From Asparagopsis taxiformis (taxonomy: Eukaryota > Rhodophyta > Florideophyceae > Bonnemaisoniales > Bonnemaisoniaceae), in contig JALQPE010000110.1 in NCBI GenBank assembly GCA_030407315.1, forward strand, positions 1-64,000: a stretch of DNA of 64,000 nucleotides. The letters are read 5' to 3'. Under the pieces are notes generated by a model. That model searched no databases, was not told the DNA's origin, and saw nothing but the letters and a program-made list of their open reading frames with translations. Of this stretch, positions 1 through 12,923 are shown one piece after another. Position 1 is the stretch's first letter. Each line of letters starts with the position of its first letter. Both the position numbers and the translations under genes were made by a program.

Positions 1-457
1 TACAAGCAGAAAGAATCCTCTCCGTTCTTCATGACGATGCTCTCGAATTGAGTGCAATGCAAACGGACTCCCTCCAGGGAACGACAAAGCATCGCCTTTT
101 GGCAATACATTTTTCGTCTACAAAAATCATCGAAACAACATATTTGACTTTAACTAACAGCTATCGCGAGCAACCGTACTCAGCTACATTTCCTCTATAA
201 TTTCCTTCCGTCCAACCAATCATCAATAGCGCTTGTCACAGGCTTAAAGCCTTCCACTATTTGTCCTATCCATCGAAGAGGGTTCGATCCAGGGCCTTGA
301 TGGGTGGGAACCCGAGAACTTGAAAATGGAACATATTGCGACAGAGATGAGATGTCATTCTCTTTCGTTTACTTTTTTCTAACAAGATTCTAAACGTCTA
401 CGCAGCGGAACGAACCCAATGTCGTCCGTCCGTTTTCACAGCCCGGTGAGATGTTTT

Positions 458-790
458 TGCCATTAACGGAGGTGGAGGCGGCTATGGAGGAAGCCTGCGT
501 TCGGGTATTCTTTCCATTAACGGAGGTGGAGGTGGCGGCTTTGGAGGAAGCCTGGAGAAACATGTGAGATGTCAGTACCCATGGATCACAAAGAAAAACA
601 TGTAGAGGTCCAGTTTGGATATTGTTGCCATTAACGGAGGCGGAGGAGGCTGGCTACGGTGGAAGCCTGGAGAGCATGTGAGATGTCAGTACCCATGGAT
701 CACATGAAGAACATGTTGAGGTGCGGTTCGGATATTCTTTCCATTAACGGAGGCGGAGGAGGCGGCTACGTGGAAGCCTGGAGCAGATAG
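458..790 (+). repeat. Imperfect tandem repeat of a GGAGG-rich unit (4 copies)
   Basis: Four copies of a unit beginning ccattaacggaggtgg start near 461, 514, 628 and 741. In one frame each unit reads SINGGGGGGYGGSL. The block recurs in copy 2 near 54595-54930 with a few single-base differences. No long frame spans it in either copy, so it is more likely a 5' regulatory or structural repeat of the transposon than a coding exon. Confidence 0.7.
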
Positions 791-1083
791 AATAGTCCTA
801 TACCCATGGATCACAAGTAGACGTAGTTGGGCTCCTTTTCGAAGCCCATTCGTCTCTTGAATAAATTAGCACCCAAATCATATACGATTGCCGAGTTGAC
901 ACCCCGTATGTCTCGTTGGTAGAAATAGCAGGGGTTCCACCACCAGCTGGCGGGAAGTAGTTACTGATTATATGAGATATGGCTTAGCTCCCGCCAAAAC
1001 CGATAGCTCTGGGCTCAGGTTCTCCAAATGTGGTTATACGAATGTGTTCTGACAATGTGTAGAAGACGAATATCTGCATCCTG

Positions 1084-1285
1084 CTTTGAATTAAAATTTG
1101 GGCTATTCTCAAAAACATGCACATGTGAACATGTTTTTGAGATGGGGGTGTGCCGTACGGCACAATCGACCGCCGAAATCGATGTTTTTTTGCAATATTT
1201 TTTCTGCCCGAAATTGTAGAATTTCTGGGCTGGCCAGCAATGCATCTGAGTCGGACATCCCCACGTCCAGTGGCCGTCCGGATGT
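1084..1285 (-). repeat. Palindromic core repeat, reverse orientation
   Basis: One copy of a dispersed repeat of about 200-290 bp found at least fifteen times in the window. Hallmarks are a hairpin with 12-base arms CTCAAAAACATG and CATGTTTTTGAG around a 10-base loop (1108-1141 here), the 14-base perfect palindrome GTGCCGTACGGCAC, and a GGACGTCC-type sequence at one end. This copy lies just upstream of the methyltransferase-SET gene and is inverted relative to the copies downstream of that gene. Confidence 0.9.
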
Positions 1286-1596
1286 CGCTCACCTGGTAAG
1301 CGTGAGGCACCTGTGTCAACCTATGTGACTGGCGGCCTTGCAGTACAACACTCAAAGGCAGGGAATCACAATCTTTTTAAAATTTTTTCTCTACCACGTA
1401 TCCGTCACAACTTATTACCTACACCGTTACGGGTTTCAAGACCTTTCCAGTGCTGTGTACCCGTATACTCTGTTCCGTTCGATATCAACCAGTGTTTCCT
1501 CACGAAAGAGTGCAAACGTCACGAGATACGTCGTCAAATTTGACTGTCTCGCCGAGCGGTCGCCATCCTGTACCGAATTTTTCCACTCATTCCATT

Positions 1597-4500
1597 ATGA
1601 CGAATAAGCGCAGGCGCAACAGCAATCCGATCGTTGACGACGCAACCGTGCCAATTCTGCGCGAACCCGCTAGCCCTTGGGAGGATTCTAGTGACATGGG
1701 TACACGTCGAAACGTAGGTCGCGCCGCCCGCGAAACTACTCTCGCTGGCAAAGACTTCCCTCCGCCTCTTGCTGGATTTATTCGCCCACTCAAGTTTCGC
1801 AGACTTGACGGACAAGCCGGGAGGTTTCACATACGCGGACCTTGGCGCTTGGGTTGCGCATGGCACGGAAGAACAATTTGTGGCGCTGCAAGGTCGACTC
1901 AGCATGTCCTTCAGCGGTCGTTCGAAATGCTGGAGTCGAGGCGGATGTTGCCGAAATCGTCATGGCAGAGATGAACGTTGAGCGAGCCAAGCAGATTGTT
2001 CGTCTGGCATTACCCATTGCCGAGTTTTCAAGACAGGATGAGCGTATCGGGCAATGGGTTGAGCACTGCATCCTTTCTGGGATCGTGCCGCAGACCTTCC
2101 TTATTGGATGTAACATGCTTCCTTCGCCACTACAGGCGCCGCAGCGCGGGGAACCAAGCGCCTTCGTTCTTGCTCCACCGGAAACGTTCGAGGTATTGAT
2201 GTATTTCCAAGCGTTGTCTATCATCCGAAATCACAACAAGAACCTGCCGCGTCGCCGAATAGGAGATGCGGCCGAAGAGGGGAACGAAGCCGCACGCGTC
2301 CCAGCCCATCGGAAAAGCACTAATCGAGCTTGTTACGTGGTTCAAGTTTTATACCATGCTTGGACCGATGTGGCCTACGCCGCAAAGTTTTCCAGCTTCG
2401 AAGAGTTGATGGCGCCGTACATCATTTTCGACAGCAGTGAGCATTGGTTTGACGTGCTCGATGAAGGTCTATTCGCACCGATGGAGCAGAAGCTAGATCT
2501 CTACCACAACAAAGCTCCCCTATCTCATCCTGATGGATATGGTGGAAAAGTAGAGACAAGAACCAGTGCGCAGCACAGTGCATTTAGGGACCTTGTGAGG
2601 AAGTTCTTCGACCGGTTGCAGTTTCTTATCGTCAACCCGGACCTGTACACCTGGCCGGAGTCCGACCGCTGGGGGGCACTGGAAATATACTTCTCAAGCG
2701 GAAATCCGGACAAGCTGCCAGCGTATTTTGACACCCTCGACGAAGACGTTATGGCTGTCCTCCGCCCGGCACCACAAGCCGCGGACGCAGAAAAGGTCCC
2801 CAAGCCGGTTGATGACACTCCCACTCGTCGCAACACAGGAGGGAGAGGTTTGGTTCCGTCGACAAGACACACAACCAGGCTTCAACTTGGACCTGGGAGG
2901 ACCAGTCTTACTGCCCAAGGGCCGTCTCCCCCGTCACCGTCACCCCATGCGACAGAAGAGCAGGAAAGTGAAGGGCAGGCTCTCGCAAAGGACTTTCTTT
3001 CGAAAATGAGTCAGTATTGCCGGGTGTACGACGTCCCTTTCGAAGATTTGGTCAGTGCCGACGAGAGCCGAGAACACGTGCCCATCACGGGCAACGTTCA
3101 GCTCATTCTGACTGATCCGCCCTACAATGTTCGTCGTAAGAGGAACGATTCCAACTCTTCGTACGACAGGCTAACTGCAGAAGATATGCAGGCTAGCATC
3201 GAAGTGTTTGACGAGCTGTTGCGCCCCGGTGGCCACGGCATCGTGTTCTGCTCGGTTTTGCAGTTCTACGAATGGTTCCATATCTTGGAAACGTACAAAG
3301 GACCGCAGTCAGAAGGCCCAACCGATACTGCTGCCAGTGATGACGGGTCGGATGAAGAAGAGGTTACGTCCATGAATTCGGACTCCGAAGCATCGCAGCA
3401 CAGTGGCGAAGAAAGTGCGGATGAGGAGGAGGACGAGGAGGAGGAGGACGTCGTTCGGAATTCAGTTTTCTTCGTTGACGAGGTACCTCTGTTGTTTGTC
3501 CGACTACCTGGGCACCTCTATCAAATGCCGGGGCGGAAGAGGTACCAACGCATGAACATGGCAGAGGTCGCTATCCACTTCTGGAAGCGAGGTGTTCCGT
3601 TCAAGACCGGAAGCGAGATGGTGGCCTATAGGAACCACGGATACATGGACGGCACGTACCCGGCGTGGTGCAACGTCACCATCAATATGCCCGCCATCGA
3701 TTCGAATGAGATGGTGTGGCGAACAAGGAGCACAACCGGTGCTACGGTCAGAGTTCGTGCAGAGCAGAAGAGCGTCGCTCTCATGATGGAGTTGATCAGC
3801 CAGCATTCACAGCCTGGTGATATTGTTGTCGATCCATTCTCTGGCACTTTCGCAACGGGAAAAGCAGCTATGAGCTTGCCTGAGCACCGTGTTTTCGTCG
3901 GCAGTGACATGGACAAATTGTGTGTGGTACGATCGCTTCCAAAGCTGTGTGCAGTCATGTCACGTGTAATTCTTTCAAACAACACTGACATGAGGGTCAC
4001 GACAGAAGCGAAACAGAGTGCTGAGAAGTTCTTGGCGTCCCCCTCTGTCACGATGCGTACGCAGAGGGAACGCAGGATCATCGAACCCCCACCTGGCCTT
4101 CCCCTGTACCAGAGGTTCCCGAAATATATTCGGCAGTACCTCTGGCAGCTGTGCCCAGAGTCGATTGCGTCGCGCGAGCACATGGAGAAACCGGTACATT
4201 ATTGGCCACCTTCCCTGCGCCGCTGGTTGCAAACTGAAAACCCTCGCGTGATGCGGGCACACGATTGTGTTGCGAAAAAATTGAGCGTTCGACCATCGCT
4301 GATTAAGCATCCAAATGCAGGAAGAGGGCTCTTCGCTGAACAGACATTTAATGTTGGTGACGAAGTATGTGCATACTACGGAACTGTTGTGTACTCTGAT
4401 ATGAGCAAGGAGTCGATGAGGTTCGCGTACGGAGAGGGTCACATGGCGATAACGAAGGAAACATTCTTGATGTATGCTATCAAGCTGTATGCAACAGCGG

Positions 4501-4793
4501 AGGACGACGAAAACATCGAGCATCCAATTTGGATTGTTCCGGCTCCGTTCTGTTCGGCGCAGTTCATCAACGACCCGCGGTATTTGCGAGGTGAGGACAC
4601 TCCGGCGGAAGACACCAGGCGGATGGCCAACGTCGAGTTTGTCGAGAACTACAGCAGCGGTTCGACGGGGAAGAAGCTCAAGGCGAAGGACCTAGAAAAT
4701 CCGAAGATCATTGTAGTACGTGCAATCCGCGATATCCGTCCGGGGCAGGAGCTCTACGTTCATTATGGGACAGCGTTTAGAGCATGGAATTAG
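1597..4793 (+). pseudogene. DNA methyltransferase-SET fusion gene, copy 1 (two frameshifts)
   Basis: Same gene as the intact copy at 55732-58929, where the domains are described. The expected ATG at 1597 opens the frame that starts MTNKRRRNSN. One extra C near 1757 and the loss of two bases near 1928 then break it. From about 1930 to the stop at 4793 the frame is open and nearly identical to copy 2, covering the DPPY methyltransferase motif and the whole SET domain. A shorter product could start inside, but no convincing ATG is placed for that. The breaks could be real decay or assembly errors; the extra C lies in a C run, the 2-base loss does not obviously do so. Confidence 0.8.
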
Positions 4794-5021
4794 GGTCACG
4801 AAAGATGTTTTCATTTCGACTACAAATAAAGCTACGTTCCAGAGTTGAAGTATATCATATAATGCAGAATGTCCAGCCACCATTAGTCCAGGGTGAAACC
4901 TATTCGGCAGTACTCGCCTGTCAAAAACCAATCGTTCACACTCTAGGTGCACTTCGTCCGAGCAGTGAACCTGACTGCTTGGTTGCTGTTATGCGTGCAG
5001 ATGCAAAATACAAGACCAAGT

Positions 5022-6117
5022 TGAAATGGACGCCCGGTGGATGTCCAGCTCAGTTGCATTGCTGTCCAGCCCAGAAATTCTACAATTCAGGGCAGAAAAA
5101 ATATTGCAAAAAACATCGATTTCAGCGGGTCGATTGTGCCGTACGGCACACCCCCATCTCAAAAACATGTTCACATGTGCATGTTTTTGAGAATAGCCCA
5201 AATTTTAATTCAAATCAGGGTGTCTAATTTGGCCACAACGGCCCCAGGAACCGACCGCCGCCCCGAGTGGGGTTGTCACTGGCTTCTGTAAGCACTAACT
5301 GTAAGGCTAAATGGCGTCTGACAAAGGGTCAATTTCAGGCTCAATACGCCAGGGACAGGTCTTGGTCCTTGTTCCATCATGGTCCCACCCCACTCTCTCA
5401 CGACCAACCTGAAATGCACGTCCGGTGGATGTCCAGCTCGATTGCACTGCTGGCCAGCCCGGAAATTCTAAAATTTCGGGCACAAAAAAATTGTAAAAAA
5501 TCAACGATTTCAGCGGGTCGTTTGTGCCGTACGGCACACCCCCATTTCAAAAACATGTTCACATGTGCATGTTTTTGAGAATAGCCCAAATTTTAATTCA
5601 AATCAGGGTGTCTAATTTGGCCACAACGGCCCCAGGAACCGGCCGCCGCCCCGAGCGGGGTCATCACTGGCTTCTGTAAGCACTAACTGTGAGGCTAAAT
5701 GGCGCCGGAAGATGGGTCGATTGCAGGCTTCAAGCCTAAGTTATGCTAGGGAGAAATCTTCTTCCGTGTTTCATCATGGTCCCGCCTTACTCCCTCAACA
5801 GAAACACTACTCACCCATCACGTTACTCATATTCCGTGCACTTTATATTAGTAGTGAACCCGCCTGCTTAGTTGCTGCAATGCGTGGATGTAGGCAGCAC
5901 ACGACCAACCTGAAATGGACGTCCGGTGGATGTCCATCTCAGATGCACTGCTGGCCAGCCCAGAAATTCTAAAATTTCGGGCACAAAAAATCTTGCAAAA
6001 ATCAACGATTTGGGCGGGTCGATTGTGCCGTACGGCACACCCCCATCTCAAAAACATGTTCACATGTGCATGTTTTTGAGAATAGCCCAAATTTTAACTC
6101 AAATCAGGGTGTTCCCC
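5022..6117 (+). repeat. Three direct copies of the palindromic core repeat between the two transposon genes
   Basis: Cores begin near 5022, 5403 and 5903, each with the 12-base-arm hairpin (the first at 5158-5191) and GTGCCGTACGGCAC. They are separated by spacers of two lengths, giving periods of about 381 and 500 bp. Copy 2 of the transposon has only two cores at the matching place. All three are inverted relative to the core at 1084-1285, so the methyltransferase-SET gene sits between inverted repeats. No coding sequence is supported here. Confidence 0.9.
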
Positions 6118-6456
6118 GGATAAAGGGGTGCTCGCAGCCGCCCCAAAAGCCGCCTAGCTTGACAGCTGTAATTTTAACACATTACACATCAAGGACACTG
6201 CCTGCTTCACGCCACCTCGTCAGGTTTCGAGAGCCCGACTCGGGCCCGTTCTGAACGGACACTCACATCTCGATTGCCTGTCTTGCATTCCAGCGGTCAC
6301 GATAGGTGTGTACCTAACAAAATTTCGGTTGTATTGTGTTATTATTTCCAGCGATTGGCGTTCACGACCATTCTTCAACTTAACGTGAAACATACCATCC
6401 ACATCACTCGAATACGTCAACGTCAACCATCTCTTTTCCTTTCCAACTCAACAACC

Positions 6457-9400
6457 ATGGCGGATACGCATTTCAGCAGTTTGTTTTCAACGGTTTGCGG
6501 CGATCAAGTGAGCGCGTCAGCGGAGTCGCGCGGACTCAAGCGCGGCGTCGATGTCGACTTGTTTGCGGACGTGGACGGTGCGGCTGTGCATATTGGGACG
6601 GCTTCGGTGAGCACTGCTGGTGGCGATGTTGGCCTTCCGCGCACGCTGCACAACCACAAGCTGCCGGAAACCGACGAGGCCGACTATATCGTCGTGCGCA
6701 ACATTGCGACTAAGGACAAGTTCAAGGACCTCCCGTTCCCGTACATGTTTGATGGCGCCGAGGGACCGCCGGAGACGATGGGTGGAGCATACGCCGCGGC
6801 GTTTTACCCTTGGGATACTCGGATGATGCGCCCCGCTGCGGAGGATGGCTCTAGCGACATTCGTACCCCTGCTGCAGCGTCAAACTTCAACGCAGCGACG
6901 AACCAGGCCAGCTCGGGACGGATGCCCAGTACCGGTCCAGCAGGCGAAATCACTGGTTCGGGGGGTACGAAGCATCCAGCACGCTCCGTCCCGGTTTCGG
7001 GAGGCACGAAGCGCCCTGCTCGCTCTGCCAGAGCCTCCAGTGGAGGCACGAAGCACCCTGCTCGCTCCAACGTCACCGAAGCTACTACGCAGGACGTAAC
7101 CGAGGTGGACGACGAACCGGAGGTGGCGGAAAGCATTCGTGAGCAGCAGGGGACGCAAATTATGGTGCCCAAGTTTGTGACGTCGGATTACGTCGGAGAA
7201 GGAGCGACTGTGTTGGTGAGGCAGCTAGTGGAACCGGCCGTGACCCTTCGCGATGTCAAAGAAGACCACGTGGAGGACCTGCGCAACAATATGTTGGCGG
7301 TGGGGTATGTGAGCTCTTCGCGTATCACTGTGACGGTGCTGAGGTCGCAGAACACGCATTTGTCCGCCGACACGCGTCTGTTCCAGAATGGCAAATTCCA
7401 TGCCAATGCGAACGTGACCGTGATCGACGGACTGCATCGTCTCAATGCTATGCATAGCATTGCGGATGACTTCACGCGCCTCACCCGTATGCACAGAACC
7501 AAGCTGCCACAGGAGGCAAACCGCTTGCGCTGGGTTACTCAGCCTCTGGATGTGTACTACCTTCGCCGCAAGGACGACAGTGATCTCCAGCCTCATGAGA
7601 TCATCCACAAGAGTGCAGAGTCGAACCATACGACTGGGACGCAACTGACGGAGCGCTCCCTGGTTCGAATCTTGTCGTCCATCCAGCAGTTCATCCGTAC
7701 GATTGCTGTTGCAAACAACGTGGAAAACGCTGGCGACTTGCGTGAGTCTGATGTCATCCGAACATTGTTCGAGGCGCAGTTCATGGGGATGATGAATTCG
7801 ACGAACACGGCTCGGCGGTGGACGCGTTTGGCTATAGCAACGCTGAAGCATCCTGTTCTCGACGACGTGTTGCGTGAGCTGAACAATTCCGAGCGCCGCA
7901 ACGAGATTGGGATAACGCACCTGGACCACAAGATAGTGCGCGAGTTGCTGGAAGAAAACTTTGTCTTCGTCTTGCGTGGTCTTTCGGAGTACTTGAACCC
8001 TGCTCATGGCGGACGTCCGGATGGACGCTTTGACGTGAACGACTTTTATACATACGTCCGTCGCGTGACTGCAATAGCAAATTCTCTGTACGCTGCGTTT
8101 GGGCGCCCAAAGAGTATTATGCGCAAGTCATTTCTGAGCACAGAGATGGCAATTGGGTCGGTTAAGCAGCCGAAGGAGTTGCAATGGCATCTCACCAATG
8201 CCATTGCAATGTATAGAGGGGACGACCGGAGCAGTGAGGTTCGAATGCGACGGAGAACCACGCGTTTACAGGATTTGGAAACGAACTTGAAAGAGTTTTT
8301 CAATCCGACATTGAAGAAGAAGACTAAGGCTCGACGCAAACGCCGCCCTTCTGCTGCCAATGTGAGACTCACTCACAAGAAGCAGCGGAATGTCGAACAT
8401 GAGCCTGCTTCGCATGGCATCCGCCGCCGTTCACAGCGACTTCGCTCGACGGGGAGCACACGCCTCGAGGAAGAAGAGCCGGTTGTGGTACAACAATCCG
8501 CCGGGGAAGAAGAGCAGGCCGTTGTTGATAAACCCACCGATCAACAACAAGCCACTGCTTCCGGTGATGAGGTTGACGAAGACTCCGCCCGTTCCCCCGA
8601 TTCTGCCGTTGAGATTGTCCCCCAAGATAACCAACGTGCTGGTGCGACTCCCTCCAACCAAGAATCTGTCCATACCGCTTCGGACGAGGAAGACAAACAG
8701 GGTGCAGACGAGGGCCAAGTCGAAAGCAAGGGGGTCCGCGAAGTGACAATTACATTCACTGTTCCGGAAGGAGTGGAAGTCGATGAAGACGGTTACATCG
8801 TTCGTGACTCTCCTTCTGAAGACGACCTCCTCTTCGACGACCGTATGCCGTCTCTTCCTGACGATTTCGAAGACCGAGCCGAAGGGCATCATCTGGCGCA
8901 GCGTCCCGCGGATGTCATCGCATCGGTGAGGGTTGGCTGTCTGCCCCCGATTGAGCTCAGGTTGTTATTGGAGAGTGTGGAAATCGATGAGGAGGGCAGA
9001 GAGGTGAGGTATTTGAAGCAAGTGGCGATGGACCCTGTGTTTGAGGGGCTGCATATTCCGGAAGAACATCGGGCTCGTCATCTTGTTTCGAGATCGACAC
9101 CATCTATCCGATGTTTTTCGCAGCGTGGAAGATGGCTGCCAAGGCGATGTGTGAGCCTACATCGACGTTTCTACCCTCGAGGCTGGACTTCGCCCAGGTT
9201 GCGCGAATGTCTACAAGCTGGAAGGATTCGTATGAGGCCGGCACTGGTATGGCGTACTTCCACAATTGCCGAACGGAAATCAACGAGCGAGGGTATACGG
9301 TGATGCACAATTTCGCGGATGTAAGCTACCTCGATGCGTCGGACAAGTTCCCATTTGACTTGGGTCTCATGGAAGAAATTCCTAACCAGGAATTGTTTCG

Positions 9401-10403
9401 GTACTTTTTGGGAACGTGGGAGGGGGAGCAGGTGCACAAGGACCCTGGGAACCGGCAGCTGTGGAGTCCCATTGTCAATACTGGGGACGATGAAACAGAT
9501 GAGAAGAACCGGAATGAGGGGAGGGCTCGCTTCACGTCTACGCGCCACTGCCTGGTTGACTATGCCGAGAACGATGAGACGCATATCGACCGGTTCAAGT
9601 TTGTGACGCGGCGAGCCCTGCTGGATGTGTGGTTGGGAATCCTTGTCCGGCTGATAGGGCTGGAGGAGTGCGGTTTACCGGGAGAAAAACTTGTCATGCC
9701 GGCATCTGGGGGACGGTTTTTGATAACGGGAAAGGGGTGTCCTCGGCAGGTCCCACACAATGATTTCCCTGTTCCTCCTCGCGACCGCAAAGATCAACTT
9801 CCGGGTTACTTTGTTATTGCCAACGGAGATGACCCATTCCCTATCTGGGTGTGTCCAGGGTCCCACAAGTACGTCTTTTCCAAAGCGCTGGAATTAGATA
9901 TGTACGCCAAGACGATGAAGCTGAAGAAGGTAATCGTTCCGCCACGTTCAGTCTTCATCGGTCACGGCCATGTACAACATGCCGGGGCAGGGCATGTCGA
10001 CAGAGTTGTGTCACACACGACAACGAGGTATCACACGTATTTCAGGAATGCGTCGTATCCGATTCCCGACAATGTTTCGTTTGGTTTCATCAGGCGGTTG
10101 GGATTCGAAGAAGAAGTCATCGCCAATGCTCCGCGCCGGTCTGCAAGGCAAAGTCAACCGGCACCTGTCAATGTTCGCCACAAGACAGTTGTTCCCATCC
10201 CGGTCAAGAAAGATCGTAGGCCGAAGACAGGGCAACTCGGAATGATGCGGATGAAGACGACAGAACCTCGCAAGAAGAACCCTCACACCGGGTCAAAAAT
10301 TCATCTGAGCAGATCAACTCCACAGTTGCCGATAACGCCTATTCTGCCGGGAGATCCTGAATATAGTGAGGACGAAGAGGAAGAAGAATTTTCCGACGGC
10401 TAG
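6457..10403 (+). pseudogene. ParB-like / Fe(II)-2OG dioxygenase fusion gene, copy 1 (one frameshift)
   Basis: The ATG at 6457 sits in a good context (accATGgcg) and starts MADTHF. The frame is open to about 9078, shifts by one near 9079-9116, and stays open to the stop at 10403, about 1,315 codons in all. N-terminal part: three SGGTK(H/R)PARS repeats (residues about 168-206), then a ParB/sulfiredoxin-like domain (about 240-340) with VIDGLHRLNAM near residue 321. Middle: a basic tract rich in K and R, then acidic segments. C-terminal part: a double-stranded beta-helix dioxygenase pattern with an HxD (VPHNDF, near base 9755), a distal His in GHVQHAGAG, and an Arg in RYHTYF about 20 residues later, as in phytanoyl-CoA-dioxygenase-like or TET/JBP-like enzymes. 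Substrate unknown. Copy 2 is intact across this break but is broken elsewhere. Confidence 0.75.
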
Positions 10404-10674
10404 ATAGCTTAACAACTACTACTTTGGTAAACAATTATCGAGAATATAATCATCTCCTTTATCACTTTCAATCTATGAACCTACTATAATGCACTTCCGT
10501 TCCATGCTTTCAAACTAGATTGTCCATTCCCTAGTGGGTTGGAGCATGATTTCCAGGACGATTCCCTCACATCTCTAGACTCGATGGTCTATGCTAGAAA
10601 TAGCAGAACAATTGGGTTTGTACGTGCTTCATCGCCTACTTGCTTCCGGTAATGGCTGGACGTGCACGATACAC

Positions 10675-12205
10675 GATCACCTGAAATGGACGTCCGGTGG
10701 ATGTCCAGCTCAGATGCATTGCTGGCCGCCCAGAAATTCTACAATTCGGGCACAAAAAAATATTGCAAAAAACATCGATTTGGGCGGTCGATTGTGCCGT
10801 ACGGCACACCCCCATCTCAAAAACATGTTCACATGTGCATGTTTTTGAGAATAGCCCAAATTTTAATTCAAATCAGGGTGTCTAATTTGGCCACAACGGC
10901 CCCAGGAACCGGCCGCCGCCCCGAGCGGGGCCATCACTGGCTTCTGTAAGCACTAACTGTAAGCCAAAATCGCGTCTTACGAAGGTTCGATTCCAGGCTT
11001 GAAGCCTAAGTTATGCTTGGGTGACATCTTTTTCCCTGTTTCATCATGGTCCCGCCTTACTCCCTCAACACAAACACTACTCACCTATCACGTTACTCAT
11101 ATTCCGTTACTTTGTATTAGTAGTGAACCCGCTGCTTAGTTTCTGCAATGCGTGGATGTAGGCAGCACACGACCAACCTGAAATGGACGTCCGGTGGATG
11201 TCCAGCTCAGATGCACTGCTGGCCAGCCCAGAAATTCTACAATTTCGGGCACAAAAAATATTGCAAAAAACATCGATTTGGGCGGGTCGATTGTGCCGTA
11301 CGGCACACCCCCATCTCAAAAACATGTTCACATGTGCATGTTTTTGAGAATAGCCCAAATTTTAATTCAAATCAGGGTGTCTAATTTGGCCACAACGGCC
11401 CCAGGAACCGACCGCCGCCCCGAGCGGGGTCATCACTGGCTTCTGTAAGCACTAACTGTGAGGCTAAATGGCGCCGAAAGATGGGTCGATTCCAGGCTTC
11501 AAGCCTAAGTTATGCTAGGTACGCATCTTCTTCCGTGTTTCATAATGGTCCCGCCTTACTCCCTCAACACAAACACTACTCACCTATCACGTTACTCATA
11601 TTCCGTGTACTTTGTATTAGTAGTGAACCCGCTGGCTTAGTTTCTGCAATGCGTGGATGTAGGCAGCACACGACCAACCTGAAATGGACGTCCGGTGGAT
11701 GTCCAGCTCAGATGCACTGCTGGCCAGCCCAGAAATTCTAAAATTTCGGGCACAAAAAATCTTGCAAAAATCAACGATTTGGGCGGTCGATTGTGCCGTA
11801 CGGCACACCCCCATCTCAAAAACATGTTCACATGTGCATGTTTTTGAGAATAGCCCAAATTTTAATTCAAATCAGGGTGTCTAATTTGGCCACAACGGCC
11901 CCAGGAACCGACCGCCGGCCCCGATCGGGGGCTATCACTGGCGTCTGTAAGCACCAACTGTAAGCCGGAGCCGGCTGCCGCCCCGATCGGGGCTATCACT
12001 GGCTTCTATTAGCACCAACTGTAAGCCAAAATCGCGTCTCACGAAGGGTCGATTTCAGGCTCAACACGTCAGGGAAAGGTCTTGGTCCTTGTTTCATCAT
12101 GGTCCCGCCCCACCCTCTCGCGACCAACCTGAAATGGACGTCCGGTGGATGTCCAGCTCGATTGCATTGCTGGCCAGCCCAGAAATTCTAAAATTTCCGA
12201 AAAAT
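10675..12205 (+). repeat. Tandem cluster of the palindromic core repeat at the transposon 3' side
   Basis: Full cores start near 10675, 11171 and 11672, with a period of about 500 bp, followed by a truncated core near 12121-12205 that keeps only its first third. Spacers share tggtcccgccttactccc and gcttctgtaagcactaactg. All are in forward orientation, opposite to the cores upstream of the methyltransferase-SET gene (1084, and 53558-54127 in copy 2). This suggests subterminal inverted repeat clusters of one element. No gene is supported in the cluster. Confidence 0.85.
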
Positions 12206-12923
12206 CAATTTGGTGGCCCAGCATCTCCTGTGCCGAAAATTCCCGCACTCAGTTCTGATATACGTCTAGACGTGTTTCCCACTTGTACGCATCAGGGAAG
12301 GCGTCACGGAAGGTTGACACTACGCTACTTGTGTACCGCGTCGTCTGAAATAGCGAGTAGTGTTTGTTGTATAGTTGTGGAGTATGCGTCTAGTGGTTTG
12401 TAAAGCTTGCAGAACGGGATAGGGATGTGGGTGGCCCTATTTTATGAATACATGAGTACCAATATTCAGGGTTGACAAAGCGGAAAGGCATAGGCTCATA
12501 CATGTTTGAGATTGCATAGTAGAGAAAATATTTTCATCGAAATTTACATGGAGCTGATGGAGGTTTTAAGGATGAGGTATGAGAGGAAGAAAATTCTTCT
12601 GTGGTATGAGGATGTGTTCTGTGGGGGGATGGAATCTTGGGATGGTACAGGGGGAGGTGGAAATGTACGGAGTGCGGGTTTAGAATGGATTGTGATTCGG
12701 AGAGGAGTGCCGACAAGCATATTATGGGGATTGGGGAGACGCTGCGGGGTGTTGGGGTAGTGAGGGCGGAGGAGGTGTTTAGGTGGGACCGTAGGAGGGT
12801 GCGGTTGAAGGCGCCGAGAGGAGGGGTTTTTAGGAAAGTGAGGAGAAAGAAGGGGAGGGGGTGGCGTCTGTTCTGGCTGTGGTGAGTGGGGATGTGATGG
12901 AGAAGAAGGGGGTTATTGTATTT

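Noticed and set aside
1842..4793. Copy 1 methyltransferase-SET read as an intact 983-residue gene from a TTG start
   Set aside because: TTG is not a plausible eukaryotic start here, and copy 2 shows the real N-terminus, broken in copy 1.
10984..11000. GGTTCGATTCC in the repeat spacer, like a pol III B box of a tRNA-derived SINE
   Set aside because: No convincing A box at the right distance, and the motif varies between copies (ggtcgattcc, gggtcgatttc).
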